DNA of 64,000 bases from Rickettsiales bacterium (GTDB lineage Bacteria > Pseudomonadota > Alphaproteobacteria > Rickettsiales > JABCZZ01). The stretch covers positions 107,719 through 171,718 of the forward strand of contig DASTXE010000002.1 in assembly GCA_035765535.1 (NCBI GenBank). Reading direction: 5' to 3'. A program made the translations under genes and the position numbers. Below are positions 17,519 to 26,494 of the stretch, piece by piece; the stretch's first letter is position 1, and every line of letters begins with the position of its first letter. Under the pieces are notes generated by a model. That model was not told the origin of the DNA. It worked only from the letters and a program-made list of their open reading frames with translations, and searched no databases.

Positions 17519-18580
17519 TTAGCCGACAATGTTCTTAAGCCGTGAAACCGCCACCGGTGGAGAAAAGAGATACCCTTGAAAAAGATCCACACCTGCTTTC
17601 AGCAGTTCCGCATGCGTTTCTTCCGTTTCAACCCCCTCGGCGATGATGGTCGCGCCGGAGCTGTGCGCCATCGATACGAGCTCGGCAATCGTGCGCTGGG
17701 ACTGCGCTTCAAGCGCCGAACGCACAAGATGGACATCGAGCTTGATAAAATCGGGGCGGACGGTTTCCAGAATCTTCTTTGCCATGGCGACGGAAGCAAT
17801 ATCGTCCATGGAAAGCAGGTAGCCATGTGAGCGGCAATAATCGAAAATGGATTTCAGGTGCGACATGTCGCGCGGCGTTTCGGACTGAGTAAAGTCCAGT
17901 ACGATCTGCTTGGACGGCATACCATTGAATTTCGCGCTTTCGGAAAGCCCTTCAAGATATTTTTCCGGTCGGTGAATGAAGCCCGGAATCAGGTTGATGA
18001 AGAGAAAGCCTTCAAGATCGCTGGAAATAAAGGTGCGTATGGCTTTTAAATGCAGGTAACGGTCAAGCATATACTCCGCATTGAGATATTTGCTCGCTTC
18101 GATAATCTGTCCGCCGCCTACGGGTTTATCAGCGGTTTCAATACGGGCGAACGCTTCATGCCCGAACACTTTATTACGCTTGTCGAAAACCGGCTGCATA
18201 TAGCATACAATACGGTCTTCCAGCATCGCTTCGCCAAGCCAAAGGCTGGAAGCGATTTTATCCAGTATATCAAATGACTTGCGAGTGTAACTGAATTCCT
18301 GCGGCTCGGGTTGGTTCTCGCCCGTCAGCAATGATACCTGCACCCCGTCTTTTACATTATGCTGCAGGATGGATTCTTTGACGTTTTTCCATGCATCTGC
18401 CCATGTTCCCGAGATCTTCATGACACATGCCCCGTCTCCTCCCGGCAGGCCCGCTAGTCCGTTATCGGTCAGAGATTGGCGGAATTCCGGCATATTCTCT
18501 GGTGGATAAACGGCAAGCCAATAGGTGGAGGACTGGTTATATGGCAGGTTGAAGGTAAACGGGATTTTATCAGCGTTCAT
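17519..18580 (-). CDS. Degenerate EAL-domain protein
   Basis: Of 353 residues, ~120-350 form an EAL domain of the cyclic-di-GMP phosphodiesterase fold. Some active-site motifs survive: NLIP (196-199), DD (259-260), KLD (280-282), AEGVET (314-319) and QGY. The signature EAL itself is EAF (142-144), and the metal-binding Glu of the usual LEITE strand appears replaced, reading VLDFTQSE. Catalysis is therefore doubtful; a binding or regulatory role is more likely. The first ~115 residues match no domain I know. The ATG overlaps the astB stop (ATGA). It lies downstream of astB and next to the pilus genes, a typical setting for cyclic-di-GMP control of pili. Confidence 0.85.
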   Translation of the reverse strand: MNADKIPFTFNLPYNQSSTYWLAVYPPENMPEFRQSLTDNGLAGLPGGDGACVMKISGTWADAWKNVKESILQHNVKDGVQVSLLTGENQPEPQEFSYTRKSFDILDKIASSLWLGEAMLEDRIVCYMQPVFDKRNKVFGHEAFARIETADKPVGGGQIIEASKYLNAEYMLDRYLHLKAIRTFISSDLEGFLFINLIPGFIHRPEKYLEGLSESAKFNGMPSKQIVLDFTQSETPRDMSHLKSIFDYCRSHGYLLSMDDIASVAMAKKILETVRPDFIKLDVHLVRSALEAQSQRTIAELVSMAHSSGATIIAEGVETEETHAELLKAGVDLFQGYLFSPPVAVSRLKNIVG

Positions 18581-19815
18581 GCGAGGCTCATGAGTGTGTA
18601 CAGTTCCGATATCGCCGCCCGGGATGCTTCTGCCAGAGTGGGATCGCGCAGGTCCTTGAAACTGATTCTATCACGATAGTGTTTTTTAATCCACTGACAA
18701 AGCGTACTATATAGCGCATCGTTGAAAACGGCCCCGGGATGAACCGCTTTCAGCTCAGCGGATGTCAGAGGTACGCGCAGCCTCAGGCAGGCGGGGCCAC
18801 CACCGTTTTGCATGCTTTCACGTAAATTAAGATAATGGACGGTTTTAATATGTCCATCTTCCACAAGCCGATCGAAACACCGCCGCGCCGCAGGGCTTTC
18901 TCCGCATTCGCTCGGGGCGATAACGGCCATTCCGCCTTCTGGAAGGCTAACAAGCTGGGAATTAAAGAAATAAGTGGAAACAGTCTCCGCCAGGCTCAGA
19001 TCCTGTTCGCGGATCATGACAGGAGTGAAACCGGCTAGTGCATTGGTATCTAGGTTGTCATAAGCGGTTTCATGATAGACCATCAGGGTTTCATTGCTCA
19101 TTGCGATCACATCATTATGGAAAACCCCGGCATCGATGGCGCGCGCGCTTTGACGCAAAAACAGGGTGCTGGCCGTTTCCAGTCCGTGCAGCCGCGCAAC
19201 GGCCTGTGAGGCATGCAGAGACTGGCGCGCCGGGTATTTCGCGCTTTCGCCGCCATAGACAAATATCTCCAAACCCTTTGCACCATGCCCCTTGCAAAGG
19301 CGCATATGATTGGCGGCGCCCTCGTCGGAGAATACATGATGCGCGGGCAGGGGAGCATGATGGACGAAATGCGGCTCGGGAAATATTTTCTTTAAGTATT
19401 GGGCGGTTACAGCCGGTTCAATGGAGCGGTGAAACTTACTCGAGAGATTGGCCGGAGTAAAATGTGTCTTTCCATCTTCGGTATCCGCGGCGGGGGAAAC
19501 GGTGGCGGCATTGGCCGTCCACATGGCGGAAGCGGAATAAATCGGATAGAGGATATCGTCTGGCACATCTTCAATTTTAGTGAATCCGAGCTGGTGCAGA
19601 ATGTTCATCTCAGGGCGTGGATGGGGCGGCATGACAAGCTGGGGAATACCAAGATCATGCAGGAATTTCATCTTGTTAAGTCCCTGCAGCGCTGCCGCCA
19701 TCGGGTGGGACTCGGAAAGCGCATGCCTTTCGGAAGCGACATTGCCGAAAGAAAGCCCGGCATAGTTATGAGTGGGGCCGACAAGGCCGTCTATATTAAC
19801 TTCGATCGTATCCAT
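18577..19815 (-). CDS. astB: N-succinylarginine dihydrolase
   Basis: The 412-residue enzyme converts N2-succinylarginine to succinylornithine, CO2 and two NH3, the second step of the AST arginine-degradation pathway. It aligns throughout with E. coli AstB by recall: EVNIDGLVGPTHNYAGLSFG, the catalytic Glu in DEGAANH (residue 166), His233 in GVFHNDVIA, and the nucleophile Cys343 in GGGPACLRLRV. None of astA, astC, astD or astE is near, which is odd. Instead it is coupled to an EAL-domain gene. The remaining steps may be encoded elsewhere, or the enzyme may act on another substrate. Confidence 0.93.
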   Translation of the reverse strand: MDTIEVNIDGLVGPTHNYAGLSFGNVASERHALSESHPMAAALQGLNKMKFLHDLGIPQLVMPPHPRPEMNILHQLGFTKIEDVPDDILYPIYSASAMWTANAATVSPAADTEDGKTHFTPANLSSKFHRSIEPAVTAQYLKKIFPEPHFVHHAPLPAHHVFSDEGAANHMRLCKGHGAKGLEIFVYGGESAKYPARQSLHASQAVARLHGLETASTLFLRQSARAIDAGVFHNDVIAMSNETLMVYHETAYDNLDTNALAGFTPVMIREQDLSLAETVSTYFFNSQLVSLPEGGMAVIAPSECGESPAARRCFDRLVEDGHIKTVHYLNLRESMQNGGGPACLRLRVPLTSAELKAVHPGAVFNDALYSTLCQWIKKHYRDRISFKDLRDPTLAEASRAAISELYTLMSLA

Positions 19816-19892
19816 CTTCAGGTCCTTAAGAGATTTAAAACCGTATTTTAGTAGTTATATACCATAATATTGAGAAAATGTAGTTATGTTGG

Positions 19893-19920
19893 TTGATTTT
19901 CCTGCCCCTGTGTGATAAAT
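19893..19920 (+). promoter_or_regulatory. Weak candidate promoter upstream of rpsB
   Basis: TTGATT at 19893 and ATAAAT at 19915 are separated by 16 bases, about 140 bp before rpsB. The match is only partial and other AT-rich hexamers exist in the 243-bp gap. The long untranslated leader would suit autoregulation by S2, but I see no clear conserved leader fold. Confidence 0.25.
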
Positions 19921-20058
19921 GGGCACCCTCTGTCATGGTGGCAGAGAAATTCACAGACAGGTCAGGGACGGTGCGGTGCATTGCCCCATCCGGTGCGTAA
20001 GCTTGGGTTTATGCGCTTGATTTGTCGAGGTTTAACCGGAAAATAAGGAATAAAGACT

Positions 20059-21021
20059 ATGGCATTGCCAAAATTTACCATGAGCGAGCTGATTGAAGCT
20101 GGCGCGCACTTCGGACATAAAACCAAGCGTTGGAACCCCAAGATGGCTCCGTACCTCTTCGGCGTTCGCAACGGCCTGCATATCATCGACCTTCAGCAGA
20201 CCGTTCCCATGCTGCACCGTGCACTCGTTGCCGTGCGTGAAGTGGTGGCTAAAAACGGCCGCGTACTGTTCGTAGGCACGAAGCGCCAGGCAGCTGACGT
20301 TGTCGCTGAAACCGCTAAGAGCTGCGGCCAGTATTACATCAACCAGCGTTGGCTGGGTGGCATGCTCACCAACTGGGGAACCATCCAGGCTTCGATCAAG
20401 CGCCTGCGCAAACTGGAAGAACTGCTCTCCCAGGAAGAAACCGGCCTGACCAAGAAAGAACTTTTGACGCTGACCCGCGATCATGAAAAGCTGGAAAAAT
20501 CGCTCGGTGGTATCAAGGATATGGGTGGCCTGCCGGACCTCATCTTCATCATCGACACCAATAAAGAAGATCTGGCTGTTAAAGAAGCTGCTCGCCTGAA
20601 CATCCCGGTGATCGGCATTCTCGACAGCAACTCCTCCCCGGACTTCATCACCTATCCTGTTCCGGCGAATGACGACGCAACCCGCGCTATCAAGCTGTAC
20701 TGCCAGCTGATCGCAGAAGCGGCGATCGACGGCCTGAAAGAAAGCGTTGTTAAATCCGGCCGCGATATCGGCGCATCCGCTGAAGTGCCGTTTGCGAAGC
20801 CCGTAAACGATTCCGGCAAGAAGGAAGACAAAGCAGAAGCCAAGGACGCTGAAGACAAAAAGGGTAAGAAAGCTGAAAAAGCTGCTCCTGTTGTCGTAAA
20901 GAAGCAGGCGAAGCTCGTAGAAGCGGAAGAAGCTGAAGCGGAAGAAGGGGAAGAAAAAGCCCCGGCTAAAGCAAAAGCGGCAAAACCCGCTAAAGCTGCT
21001 CCCAAGGCGAAGAAGGCTTAA
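20059..21021 (+). CDS. rpsB: Ribosomal protein S2 with long charged C-terminal tail
   Basis: The protein is 320 residues against about 240 in E. coli. The core is unmistakable: [20 protein letters not shown] at the start, [13 protein letters not shown], and [18 protein letters not shown]. From about residue 240 onward it continues as a low-complexity tail of Lys, Ala and Glu, with blocks such as [20 protein letters not shown] and a terminal Lys/Ala/Pro-rich segment. Extended S2 tails are known among alphaproteobacteria; the tail is presumably disordered and solvent-exposed. It is followed 26 bp later by tsf, the classical pairing. Confidence 0.96.
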   Translation: MALPKFTMSELIEAGAHFGHKTKRWNPKMAPYLFGVRNGLHIIDLQQTVPMLHRALVAVREVVAKNGRVLFVGTKRQAADVVAETAKSCGQYYINQRWLGGMLTNWGTIQASIKRLRKLEELLSQEETGLTKKELLTLTRDHEKLEKSLGGIKDMGGLPDLIFIIDTNKEDLAVKEAARLNIPVIGILDSNSSPDFITYPVPANDDATRAIKLYCQLIAEAAIDGLKESVVKSGRDIGASAEVPFAKPVNDSGKKEDKAEAKDAEDKKGKKAEKAAPVVVKKQAKLVEAEEAEAEEGEEKAPAKAKAAKPAKAAPKAKKA

Positions 21022-21047
21022 TATGTATAGTGTAAAGGATAAGTAAC

Positions 21048-21986
21048 ATGAGCGATATCTCAGCATCTTCGATTAAAGAACTGCGCGAAATGACAGGCGC
21101 AGGCATGATGGACTGCAAAAAAGCGCTGACCGAAACCAAAGGTAACATGGAAGAAGCGGTGGACTGGCTGCGTAAAAAAGGTCTTGCTTCGGCTGCCAAG
21201 AAGTCCGGTCGCGTTGCGGCTGAAGGCCTCGTTGCAGTGGCAAGCACCGGCACCACCGGCGCTATCATCGAGCTGAATGCGGAAACCGACTTCGTTGCCC
21301 GCAACGACCAGTTCCAGGCACTGGCCAGGAGCATTGCGGAAACCGCGCTGACCTATGGTGACGACGTTGAAAAGCTGAAACAGGCGAAGGATGCGAAGTC
21401 CGGCGTGCAGGTTTCTGAACAGGTAGCTCAGTTGATCGGCACGATCGGTGAAAACATGAACCTGCGTCGTAGCGCGAAGCTGCAGGTAAGCAACGGCGTT
21501 GTTGCTACCTACATCCACAGCGCGACCGCTCCAGGTCTTGGAAAAATCGGCGTACTCGTTGCGCTGGAATCCACCGGTGACAAAGCGCAGCTCGAAGCAC
21601 TCGGCAAGCAGATTGCGATGCATATCGCCGCTGCAAAGCCGGAAGCGCTCACCACGAAAGACGTGGATGCTTCCAAGCTCGAACGTGAACGCGCTGTGTT
21701 CAAGGAACAGGCGATGGCTTCCGGCAAACCAGCTGAAATCGCCGACAAGATGGTCGAAGGCCGTATCCGTAAGTACTACGAAGAAGTGGTGCTGCTGGAG
21801 CAGGTATTCGTCATCGACAATAAGAGCAAAATCTCTCAGGTCGTTGCCGATGCTGAAAAAACAGTCGGCGCTCCTGTAAAGCTCACCGCATTTACCCATT
21901 TCAAACTGGGTGAAGGCATTGAGAAGCAGGAAACTGACTTTGCCGCTGAAGTAGCTGCTGCTGCCGGTACGGGCGCTGCTGCTTAA
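21048..21986 (+). CDS. tsf: Elongation factor Ts
   Basis: The 312-residue nucleotide-exchange factor for EF-Tu starts with [20 protein letters not shown] and [20 protein letters not shown], the UBA-like N-terminal domain. The core motif AAEGLVAV and the family-typical [15 protein letters not shown] follow. It shares the rpsB operon and is followed by the hairpin at 22034-22058. A small Ala-rich C-terminal tail (AAAAGTGAAA) is the only peculiarity. Confidence 0.96.
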   Translation: MSDISASSIKELREMTGAGMMDCKKALTETKGNMEEAVDWLRKKGLASAAKKSGRVAAEGLVAVASTGTTGAIIELNAETDFVARNDQFQALARSIAETALTYGDDVEKLKQAKDAKSGVQVSEQVAQLIGTIGENMNLRRSAKLQVSNGVVATYIHSATAPGLGKIGVLVALESTGDKAQLEALGKQIAMHIAAAKPEALTTKDVDASKLERERAVFKEQAMASGKPAEIADKMVEGRIRKYYEEVVLLEQVFVIDNKSKISQVVADAEKTVGAPVKLTAFTHFKLGEGIEKQETDFAAEVAAAAGTGAAA

Positions 21987-22033
21987 GCTGAGGCTTTAAG
22001 ATATGCATAGGGATTTCCTTGTGCAAAAATGAA

Positions 22034-22058
22034 GAGGGGGCGATGAACTCGCCCCCTT
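22034..22058. terminator. Hairpin terminator after tsf
   Basis: Eight-bp arms GGGGGCGA/TCGCCCCC, extended by A-T and G-T pairs, enclose the loop TGAAC. The hairpin differs by one base in the loop region from that after ahpC (2369-2393). It lies about 50 bp downstream of tsf and just before queE, so it likely ends the rpsB-tsf transcript. Confidence 0.6.
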
Positions 22059-22074
22059 AACTATATGTAGAGAT

Positions 22075-22749
22075 ATGTACGGCACAAATCCCATACGCCA
22101 GCCGATACAAGGCGACGGCATGACGCTCAACGTTCAATCCATATTTGCGACGTTGCAGGGCGAGGGTATTTATGCGGGATGGCCTGCTGTTTTCGTCCGT
22201 CTCGGCGGCTGCAATCTCACCTGTAAGTTTTGCGATACCGAATTTGAAAGCTTTACTTCCATGACGCTGGATGCTGTGATGCAGCGCGTGAAAGAGCTTG
22301 CGCAAAAGGATGGAAAACGCATTCGCGGGCTGGTGGTGATCACAGGCGGCGAACCATTTTTGCAGCCCATAGGTAGATTATGCGAAGCGCTCGTCGCGGA
22401 AGGTTTCAAAGTGCAGATTGAAACGAACGGAACGCTTTACCGCGAACTTCCGCAGGAAGTGGATATTGTCTGCTCGCCTAAGAATAATGGCAAAGGCTAT
22501 TTTCCGGTGAGACCGGATTTACTTGCACGTATAGGCGCATTCAAATTTATTATTTCGGCCCATAATCCAGATTACAGTGATATCGCCGAAGTGGGGCAGG
22601 CTGAAAGCGGAGTGCCGGTGTATGTGCAGCCGATGGATGAATACGATGCTGCGAAGAATGCGGCGAATCTACAGCGTGCAACAACGTTGGCGATGGAGAA
22701 CGGCTATCGCCTTTCAGTGCAGCTGCATAAAATAACGGGAATCGAATGA
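22075..22749 (+). CDS. queE: 7-carboxy-7-deazaguanine synthase QueE
   Basis: The 224-residue radical SAM enzyme contracts the ring of carboxytetrahydropterin to 7-carboxy-7-deazaguanine, a step in queuosine synthesis. The iron-sulfur motif [12 protein letters not shown] has the CX3CX2C cysteines at residues 46, 50 and 53. The start [20 protein letters not shown] followed by [20 protein letters not shown] is typical of alphaproteobacterial QueE, so the first ATG is right. ITGGEPFLQ is the glycine-rich SAM-binding strand. The stop overlaps queC (ATGA). Confidence 0.95.
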   Translation: MYGTNPIRQPIQGDGMTLNVQSIFATLQGEGIYAGWPAVFVRLGGCNLTCKFCDTEFESFTSMTLDAVMQRVKELAQKDGKRIRGLVVITGGEPFLQPIGRLCEALVAEGFKVQIETNGTLYRELPQEVDIVCSPKNNGKGYFPVRPDLLARIGAFKFIISAHNPDYSDIAEVGQAESGVPVYVQPMDEYDAAKNAANLQRATTLAMENGYRLSVQLHKITGIE

Positions 22750-23426
22750 ACAAAAAAGCAGTATTGTTGCTAAGTGGCGGGCTGGATTCCGCAACGGCGC
22801 TCGCGATGGCGAAAGCGCAAGGGTTCGAGGTGTATGCGCTGAGCTTCCGCTACGGCCAGCGGCATGAAGTGGAACTGCGTGCGGCACAGCGCATTGCAAA
22901 AACACTCGGTGCAAAGGAACATAAGATCGCGGAAATCGACCTGCGCCTGTTTGGCGGCTCAGCGCTTACAGCTGACATCGACGTACCCAAGCATGATTCC
23001 GCAGAAGAAATTGGCGAAGGCATTCCTATCACCTATGTTCCGGCGCGTAACACGATCTTCTTGTCCTTCGCGCTCGCCTGGGCGGAAGTGCTGAAAGCCT
23101 ATGATATTTTTATCGGTGTAAATGCTGTCGATTATAGCGGTTATCCTGACTGCAGGCCGGAATTCATTGCGAGCTTTGAAGATATGGCGAATAAGGCAAC
23201 GGCTTATGCTCTGGAAGCCAACCGCCATATCACCATCCATACACCGCTGATTCACTTGACAAAGGCGCAGATCATCAAGGAAGGCCTGACGCTCGGTGTA
23301 GATTACGGCATGACCATCAGCTGCTATGATCCAAAGCTCGAAGGTAAAGGCTGCGGCCACTGCGACAGCTGTCTGCTACGTGCCAAGGGATTCCATGAAA
23401 ACGCAATGACCGATCCGGGAGTATGA
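22746..23426 (+). CDS. queC: 7-cyano-7-deazaguanine synthase QueC
   Basis: The 226-residue ATP-dependent enzyme turns 7-carboxy-7-deazaguanine plus ammonia into preQ0. The PP-loop [10 protein letters not shown] (residues 10-19) binds ATP, and the zinc site is formed by [17 protein letters not shown] near the C-terminus. [20 protein letters not shown] and [18 protein letters not shown] are further family blocks. It sits between queE and queF; the start overlaps queE by 4 bp and the stop is 1 bp from queF, so the three are one operon. Confidence 0.96.
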   Translation: MNKKAVLLLSGGLDSATALAMAKAQGFEVYALSFRYGQRHEVELRAAQRIAKTLGAKEHKIAEIDLRLFGGSALTADIDVPKHDSAEEIGEGIPITYVPARNTIFLSFALAWAEVLKAYDIFIGVNAVDYSGYPDCRPEFIASFEDMANKATAYALEANRHITIHTPLIHLTKAQIIKEGLTLGVDYGMTISCYDPKLEGKGCGHCDSCLLRAKGFHENAMTDPGV

Positions 23427-23427
23427 T

Positions 23428-23889
23428 ATGAGTAAGAAAAAAGAAAATCTGGGGTTGCTGGGTAACCAGGTGCGCGGATTTGCATCGCCGGAAGAGGCCG
23501 TGCTCGAAGTAGTAAAGAATCCGCATCCGGATGTGGACTACACTGTACGTTTCACCTGTCCGGAATTCACTTCCATCTGCCCAATCACAGGCCAGCCAGA
23601 TTTTGCACACATCGTGATCGATTATGTGCCAGGCAAGACGCTCATCGAAAGCAAGGCACTGAAACTGTTCATGGGCTCGTTCCGCAACCACGGCGCATTC
23701 CACGAAGATTGCACGGTTTACATTGCAAAGCGTCTTATCAAAATCATGAAACCGAAATGGCTGCGCATTGCAGGTTACTGGTATCCGCGTGGTGGCATCC
23801 CGATCGATATTTTCTTCCAGCAGGGCAAACTCCCCGAAGGCGTCTGGGTGCCTGAAACAGGAGTAGCGCCGTATAAAGGCAGGGGCTAA
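23428..23889 (+). CDS. queF: NADPH-dependent preQ0 reductase QueF (short type)
   Basis: The 153-residue enzyme reduces the nitrile of preQ0 to the aminomethyl of preQ1. It belongs to the single-domain (Bacillus-like) class rather than the double-length E. coli class. The catalytic cysteine is Cys51 and the proton donor Asp58 in [20 protein letters not shown], matching Cys55/Asp62 of the B. subtilis enzyme. The substrate/NADPH motif [20 protein letters not shown] is complete. With queE and queC it makes preQ1 for insertion into tRNA; queD is not in the window. Confidence 0.96.
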   Translation: MSKKKENLGLLGNQVRGFASPEEAVLEVVKNPHPDVDYTVRFTCPEFTSICPITGQPDFAHIVIDYVPGKTLIESKALKLFMGSFRNHGAFHEDCTVYIAKRLIKIMKPKWLRIAGYWYPRGGIPIDIFFQQGKLPEGVWVPETGVAPYKGRG

Positions 23890-23894
23890 CAAGC

Positions 23895-24007
23895 GTCATC
23901 CCGCTGCCTGACAGCGGGATCTCTTTGCACTTGCATGAGATACCGCGATTAAATCGCGGTATGACAAAAATCTTTTAAGGAATATGAATTGCGGTCAGGA
24001 GACCGCA
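23895..24007. repeat. Cluster of palindromes (composite inverted-repeat element)
   Basis: The gap between queF and the UPF0262 gene contains a 71-bp composite palindrome, 23895-23965. It runs GTCAT, a 7-bp stem (CCCGCTG/CAGCGGG), ATCTC, a 14-base spacer, GAGAT, a 10-bp stem (TACCGCGATT/AATCGCGGTA) and ATGAC, so the two halves are also inverted relative to each other. A further 7-bp hairpin (TGCGGTC-AGGA-GACCGCA) lies at 23990-24007, and GGCC-AGTA-GGCC follows near 24048. Palindromes with a GTCAT-CCGC core are familiar as dispersed non-coding repeats in Rickettsiales and relatives. The left stem may also terminate queF transcription. Confidence 0.7.
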
Positions 24008-24079
24008 TGCTTTAGTCGCCGAAGGCGTTAGGTTCATCGCGTAGGCAGGCCAGTAGGCCGAAGCGGGAACGAAACAATT

Positions 24080-24559
24080 TTATTTTAGATGCAATGCACA
24101 CACTAGCGTGAACAGCCTGCGGGCGGTTTCGCTATCCATATTCACGCGTTCTGCCGTCAGATTGGTGAGCAGGTCCGCGCCTTCGTTATGCAGGCCACGG
24201 CGGCTCATATCGATGGCTTCAATCCTCTGCAGGTTACCACTTTTTACCGCGTCGAAATAGCTTTCGCAGATCAGGAAATAATCGCGGATCAGACTGCGAA
24301 ACGGTGTAATGATAATGGGGACGACCACCGGCGTTGAAACGGCAGGGGAGGTGACGCTCAGCGTAATGCGGCTTTTGGCAGTGCCGAGTACAATATTATA
24401 CGGGCCTTCAATATTGTTTCCGTCTGCATCTTTGACGATGAAATGATTCCACTCGATGAGGTCGTTGATGGCAACGTTGCGCTCATGCTCAATTTCATCG
24501 GTACGCCGCGTGATACTCGATTCGTCAACTTCTATGCTGGCAATGTAACTTGTGCTCAT
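24080..24559 (-). CDS. UPF0262 family protein
   Basis: The 159-residue protein matches UPF0262, a family of unknown function found largely in alphaproteobacteria. Recognisable features are DEIEHERNVAINDLIEWNHF and a later FRSLIRDYFLICESYFDAVK helix, where the family has a long conserved C-terminal helical region. In many alphaproteobacteria the gene follows hisD, as here; its ATG overlaps the hisD stop by 4 bp. The co-location suggests a link to histidine synthesis or to the neighbouring murA region, but no biochemical role is established that I know of. Confidence 0.8.
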   Translation of the reverse strand: MSTSYIASIEVDESSITRRTDEIEHERNVAINDLIEWNHFIVKDADGNNIEGPYNIVLGTAKSRITLSVTSPAVSTPVVVPIIITPFRSLIRDYFLICESYFDAVKSGNLQRIEAIDMSRRGLHNEGADLLTNLTAERVNMDSETARRLFTLVCALHLK

Positions 24560-25845
24560 AACCGAAGCGTAACGGATAATGCATGTGCAGGCAACCCTTC
24601 CGTATCCGCAAGCAATGCCGCGTCCGCACCGATCTTTTTGACGGATGTTGCGTCACAGCCGATCAGCGACGTGCGCTTCAGGAAGTCGTAAACCGAAAGG
24701 CCGGAGGAGAAACGTGCCGTGCCTGAAGTCGGCAGCACATGTGAAGGTCCCGCAACATAATCACCCACAGCTTCGGGTGTATGGCGGCCAAGGAAAATAG
24801 CACCCGCATGGCGAATAAGTTTTGCAAGCGCGTCCGGATTTTCCACGGCAAGTTCCAGATGTTCCGGCGCTATGGCGTCTACAATCCGTGCAGCATCCTG
24901 CACCAGATCTTTAGCAATGATAATGGCGCCATACTGTTCCCACGATGCGCGGGCGATCTCTGCGCGCGGCAGAAGGAATAGTGCAGATTCTACCGCTTTC
25001 TCCACGGCGCTGGCAAACGCAGCATCGTCTGTGATCAGCACGGACTGTGCCATACGGTCATGCTCGGCCTGTGAAAGCAGGTCCGCGGCAATCCATTCGG
25101 GTTTATTCTGATTATCTGCTACGACGAGAATTTCAGAAGGGCCGGCAATCATATCGATGCCGACCTTGCCGAATACCTGGCGCTTGGCTTCGGCAACATA
25201 AGCATTGCCTGGGCCGACGATCTTATCGACCGGCGCAATGGTTTTAGTTCCGTAAGCAAGTGCGGCCACGGCCTGTGCGCCGCCGATACGGTAGATTTCC
25301 TGTATACCTGCAATACTCGCTGCCGCAAGCACAGCCGGATTAATTGCCCCATCGGGAGTAGGTACCACCATCACAAGGCGCTTCACGCCTGCTGTGATAG
25401 CAGGAACGGCATTCATCAGTACGGAACTGGGGTAGGAAGCCGTACCGCCGGGAACATAAAGCCCTACTGCATCGATGGCATTCCAGCGCCAGCCGAGACG
25501 CACACCTTCTGCGTCCGTATATTCCAGATTCGGTGGCAGCTGCTTTTCGTGATAGCTGCGGATGCGTTGCGCTGCATGTTCAAGCGCGGAGATGATGCTA
25601 TTGCCGCATTTGGCACGTGCATCGCGAATCTCTGCGGCGCTGATGCGGATAGTTGCCGTACTGGGTTTGAACCGGTCGAACTGCTGCGTATACTGAATGA
25701 GCGCATTATCCCCTTCACTGCGGACTTTTTCGATGATGTCGCGTACGATAGCGCTGACATCGCGCTCAGTGGTTTCACGCAAATCCAGAAATTTGCGGAA
25801 AGCTTCGTCGAATCCATCTCCAGCCGTGTTGAGCTTATTAACCAC
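24556..25845 (-). CDS. hisD: Histidinol dehydrogenase
   Basis: The 429-residue zinc enzyme oxidises histidinol twice to histidine with NAD+, the last two steps of the pathway. Family blocks include [51 protein letters not shown] and [15 protein letters not shown] prefer the GTG start at 25845 ([12 protein letters not shown]), which has GGAGG upstream and overlaps the hisG stop by 8 bp. The alternative ATG at 25878 adds 11 residues and overlaps hisG by more. The stop overlaps the UPF0262 gene by 4 bp. Confidence 0.94.
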   Translation of the reverse strand: MVNKLNTAGDGFDEAFRKFLDLRETTERDVSAIVRDIIEKVRSEGDNALIQYTQQFDRFKPSTATIRISAAEIRDARAKCGNSIISALEHAAQRIRSYHEKQLPPNLEYTDAEGVRLGWRWNAIDAVGLYVPGGTASYPSSVLMNAVPAITAGVKRLVMVVPTPDGAINPAVLAAASIAGIQEIYRIGGAQAVAALAYGTKTIAPVDKIVGPGNAYVAEAKRQVFGKVGIDMIAGPSEILVVADNQNKPEWIAADLLSQAEHDRMAQSVLITDDAAFASAVEKAVESALFLLPRAEIARASWEQYGAIIIAKDLVQDAARIVDAIAPEHLELAVENPDALAKLIRHAGAIFLGRHTPEAVGDYVAGPSHVLPTSGTARFSSGLSVYDFLKRTSLIGCDATSVKKIGADAALLADTEGLPAHALSVTLRL

Positions 25846-26494
25846 CGACCGCCTCCCTGAATTTGCCGATCCATGCATTCATCTCTTCGCTACGGGTTTT
25901 GAACGCCGTGCGATTAACGATGAGGCGGGAAGAAACGTCGATAATCTTTTCCACTTCCACAAGCCCATTAGCCTTCAGCGTCGCGCCGCTGCTGACCAGA
26001 TCCACAATATGCTGGCACAGGCCGAGTTTCGGCGCGAGTTCCATGGCGCCGGAAAGCTTGACGCATTCTGCCTGCACGCCGCGCTGCGCAAAATAGCTGC
26101 TGGTAATATGCGGATATTTCGTGGCGATGCGGATATGGCTCCAGCGCGTGGGGTCGTCATCACGCGCGTTTTCTGCGAGTTCTGCAACGGACAGGCGGCA
26201 CTTGCCGATACCCAGATCGAGCGGGGCATAAATATCGGGAAAATCGAACTCCATCAGCACATCGCTGCCTGCAACGCCAAGATGCGCCGCACCGAATGCA
26301 ACGAAGGTCGCTACATCAAAACTGCGCACGCGTATGATGGAAAGTCCCGCGATATTCGTGGTGAACTGAAGCTTGCGGCTGCCGTCATTGAAGAAATCCG
26401 CTTCCGGTTCGATCCCGGCGCGCTTCAGTAGCGGCTGAAGCTCTTCCAGAATGCGGCCTTTGGGCACGGCAAGAATAGTGTTGTCCGTCGTCAT
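25838..26494 (-). CDS. hisG: ATP phosphoribosyltransferase, short catalytic form HisG
   Basis: The 218-residue enzyme performs the first step of histidine synthesis, joining ATP and PRPP. It begins [20 protein letters not shown], the nucleotide-binding strand, and carries [20 protein letters not shown] and [14 protein letters not shown] (PRPP loop). It lacks the C-terminal regulatory domain of the long form, so it is the short HisG type that needs a HisZ partner, which is not in the window. Its ATG overlaps the murA stop by one base. Confidence 0.94.
   Translation of the reverse strand: MTTDNTILAVPKGRILEELQPLLKRAGIEPEADFFNDGSRKLQFTTNIAGLSIIRVRSFDVATFVAFGAAHLGVAGSDVLMEFDFPDIYAPLDLGIGKCRLSVAELAENARDDDPTRWSHIRIATKYPHITSSYFAQRGVQAECVKLSGAMELAPKLGLCQHIVDLVSSGATLKANGLVEVEKIIDVSSRLIVNRTAFKTRSEEMNAWIGKFREAVGG

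Noticed and set aside
17460..17520. Sigma-54-like promoter (TGGCA...GC) before the pilus block
   Set aside because: The spacing between GG and GC is 8 bp instead of 10-11 and the strand is wrong for cpaB.
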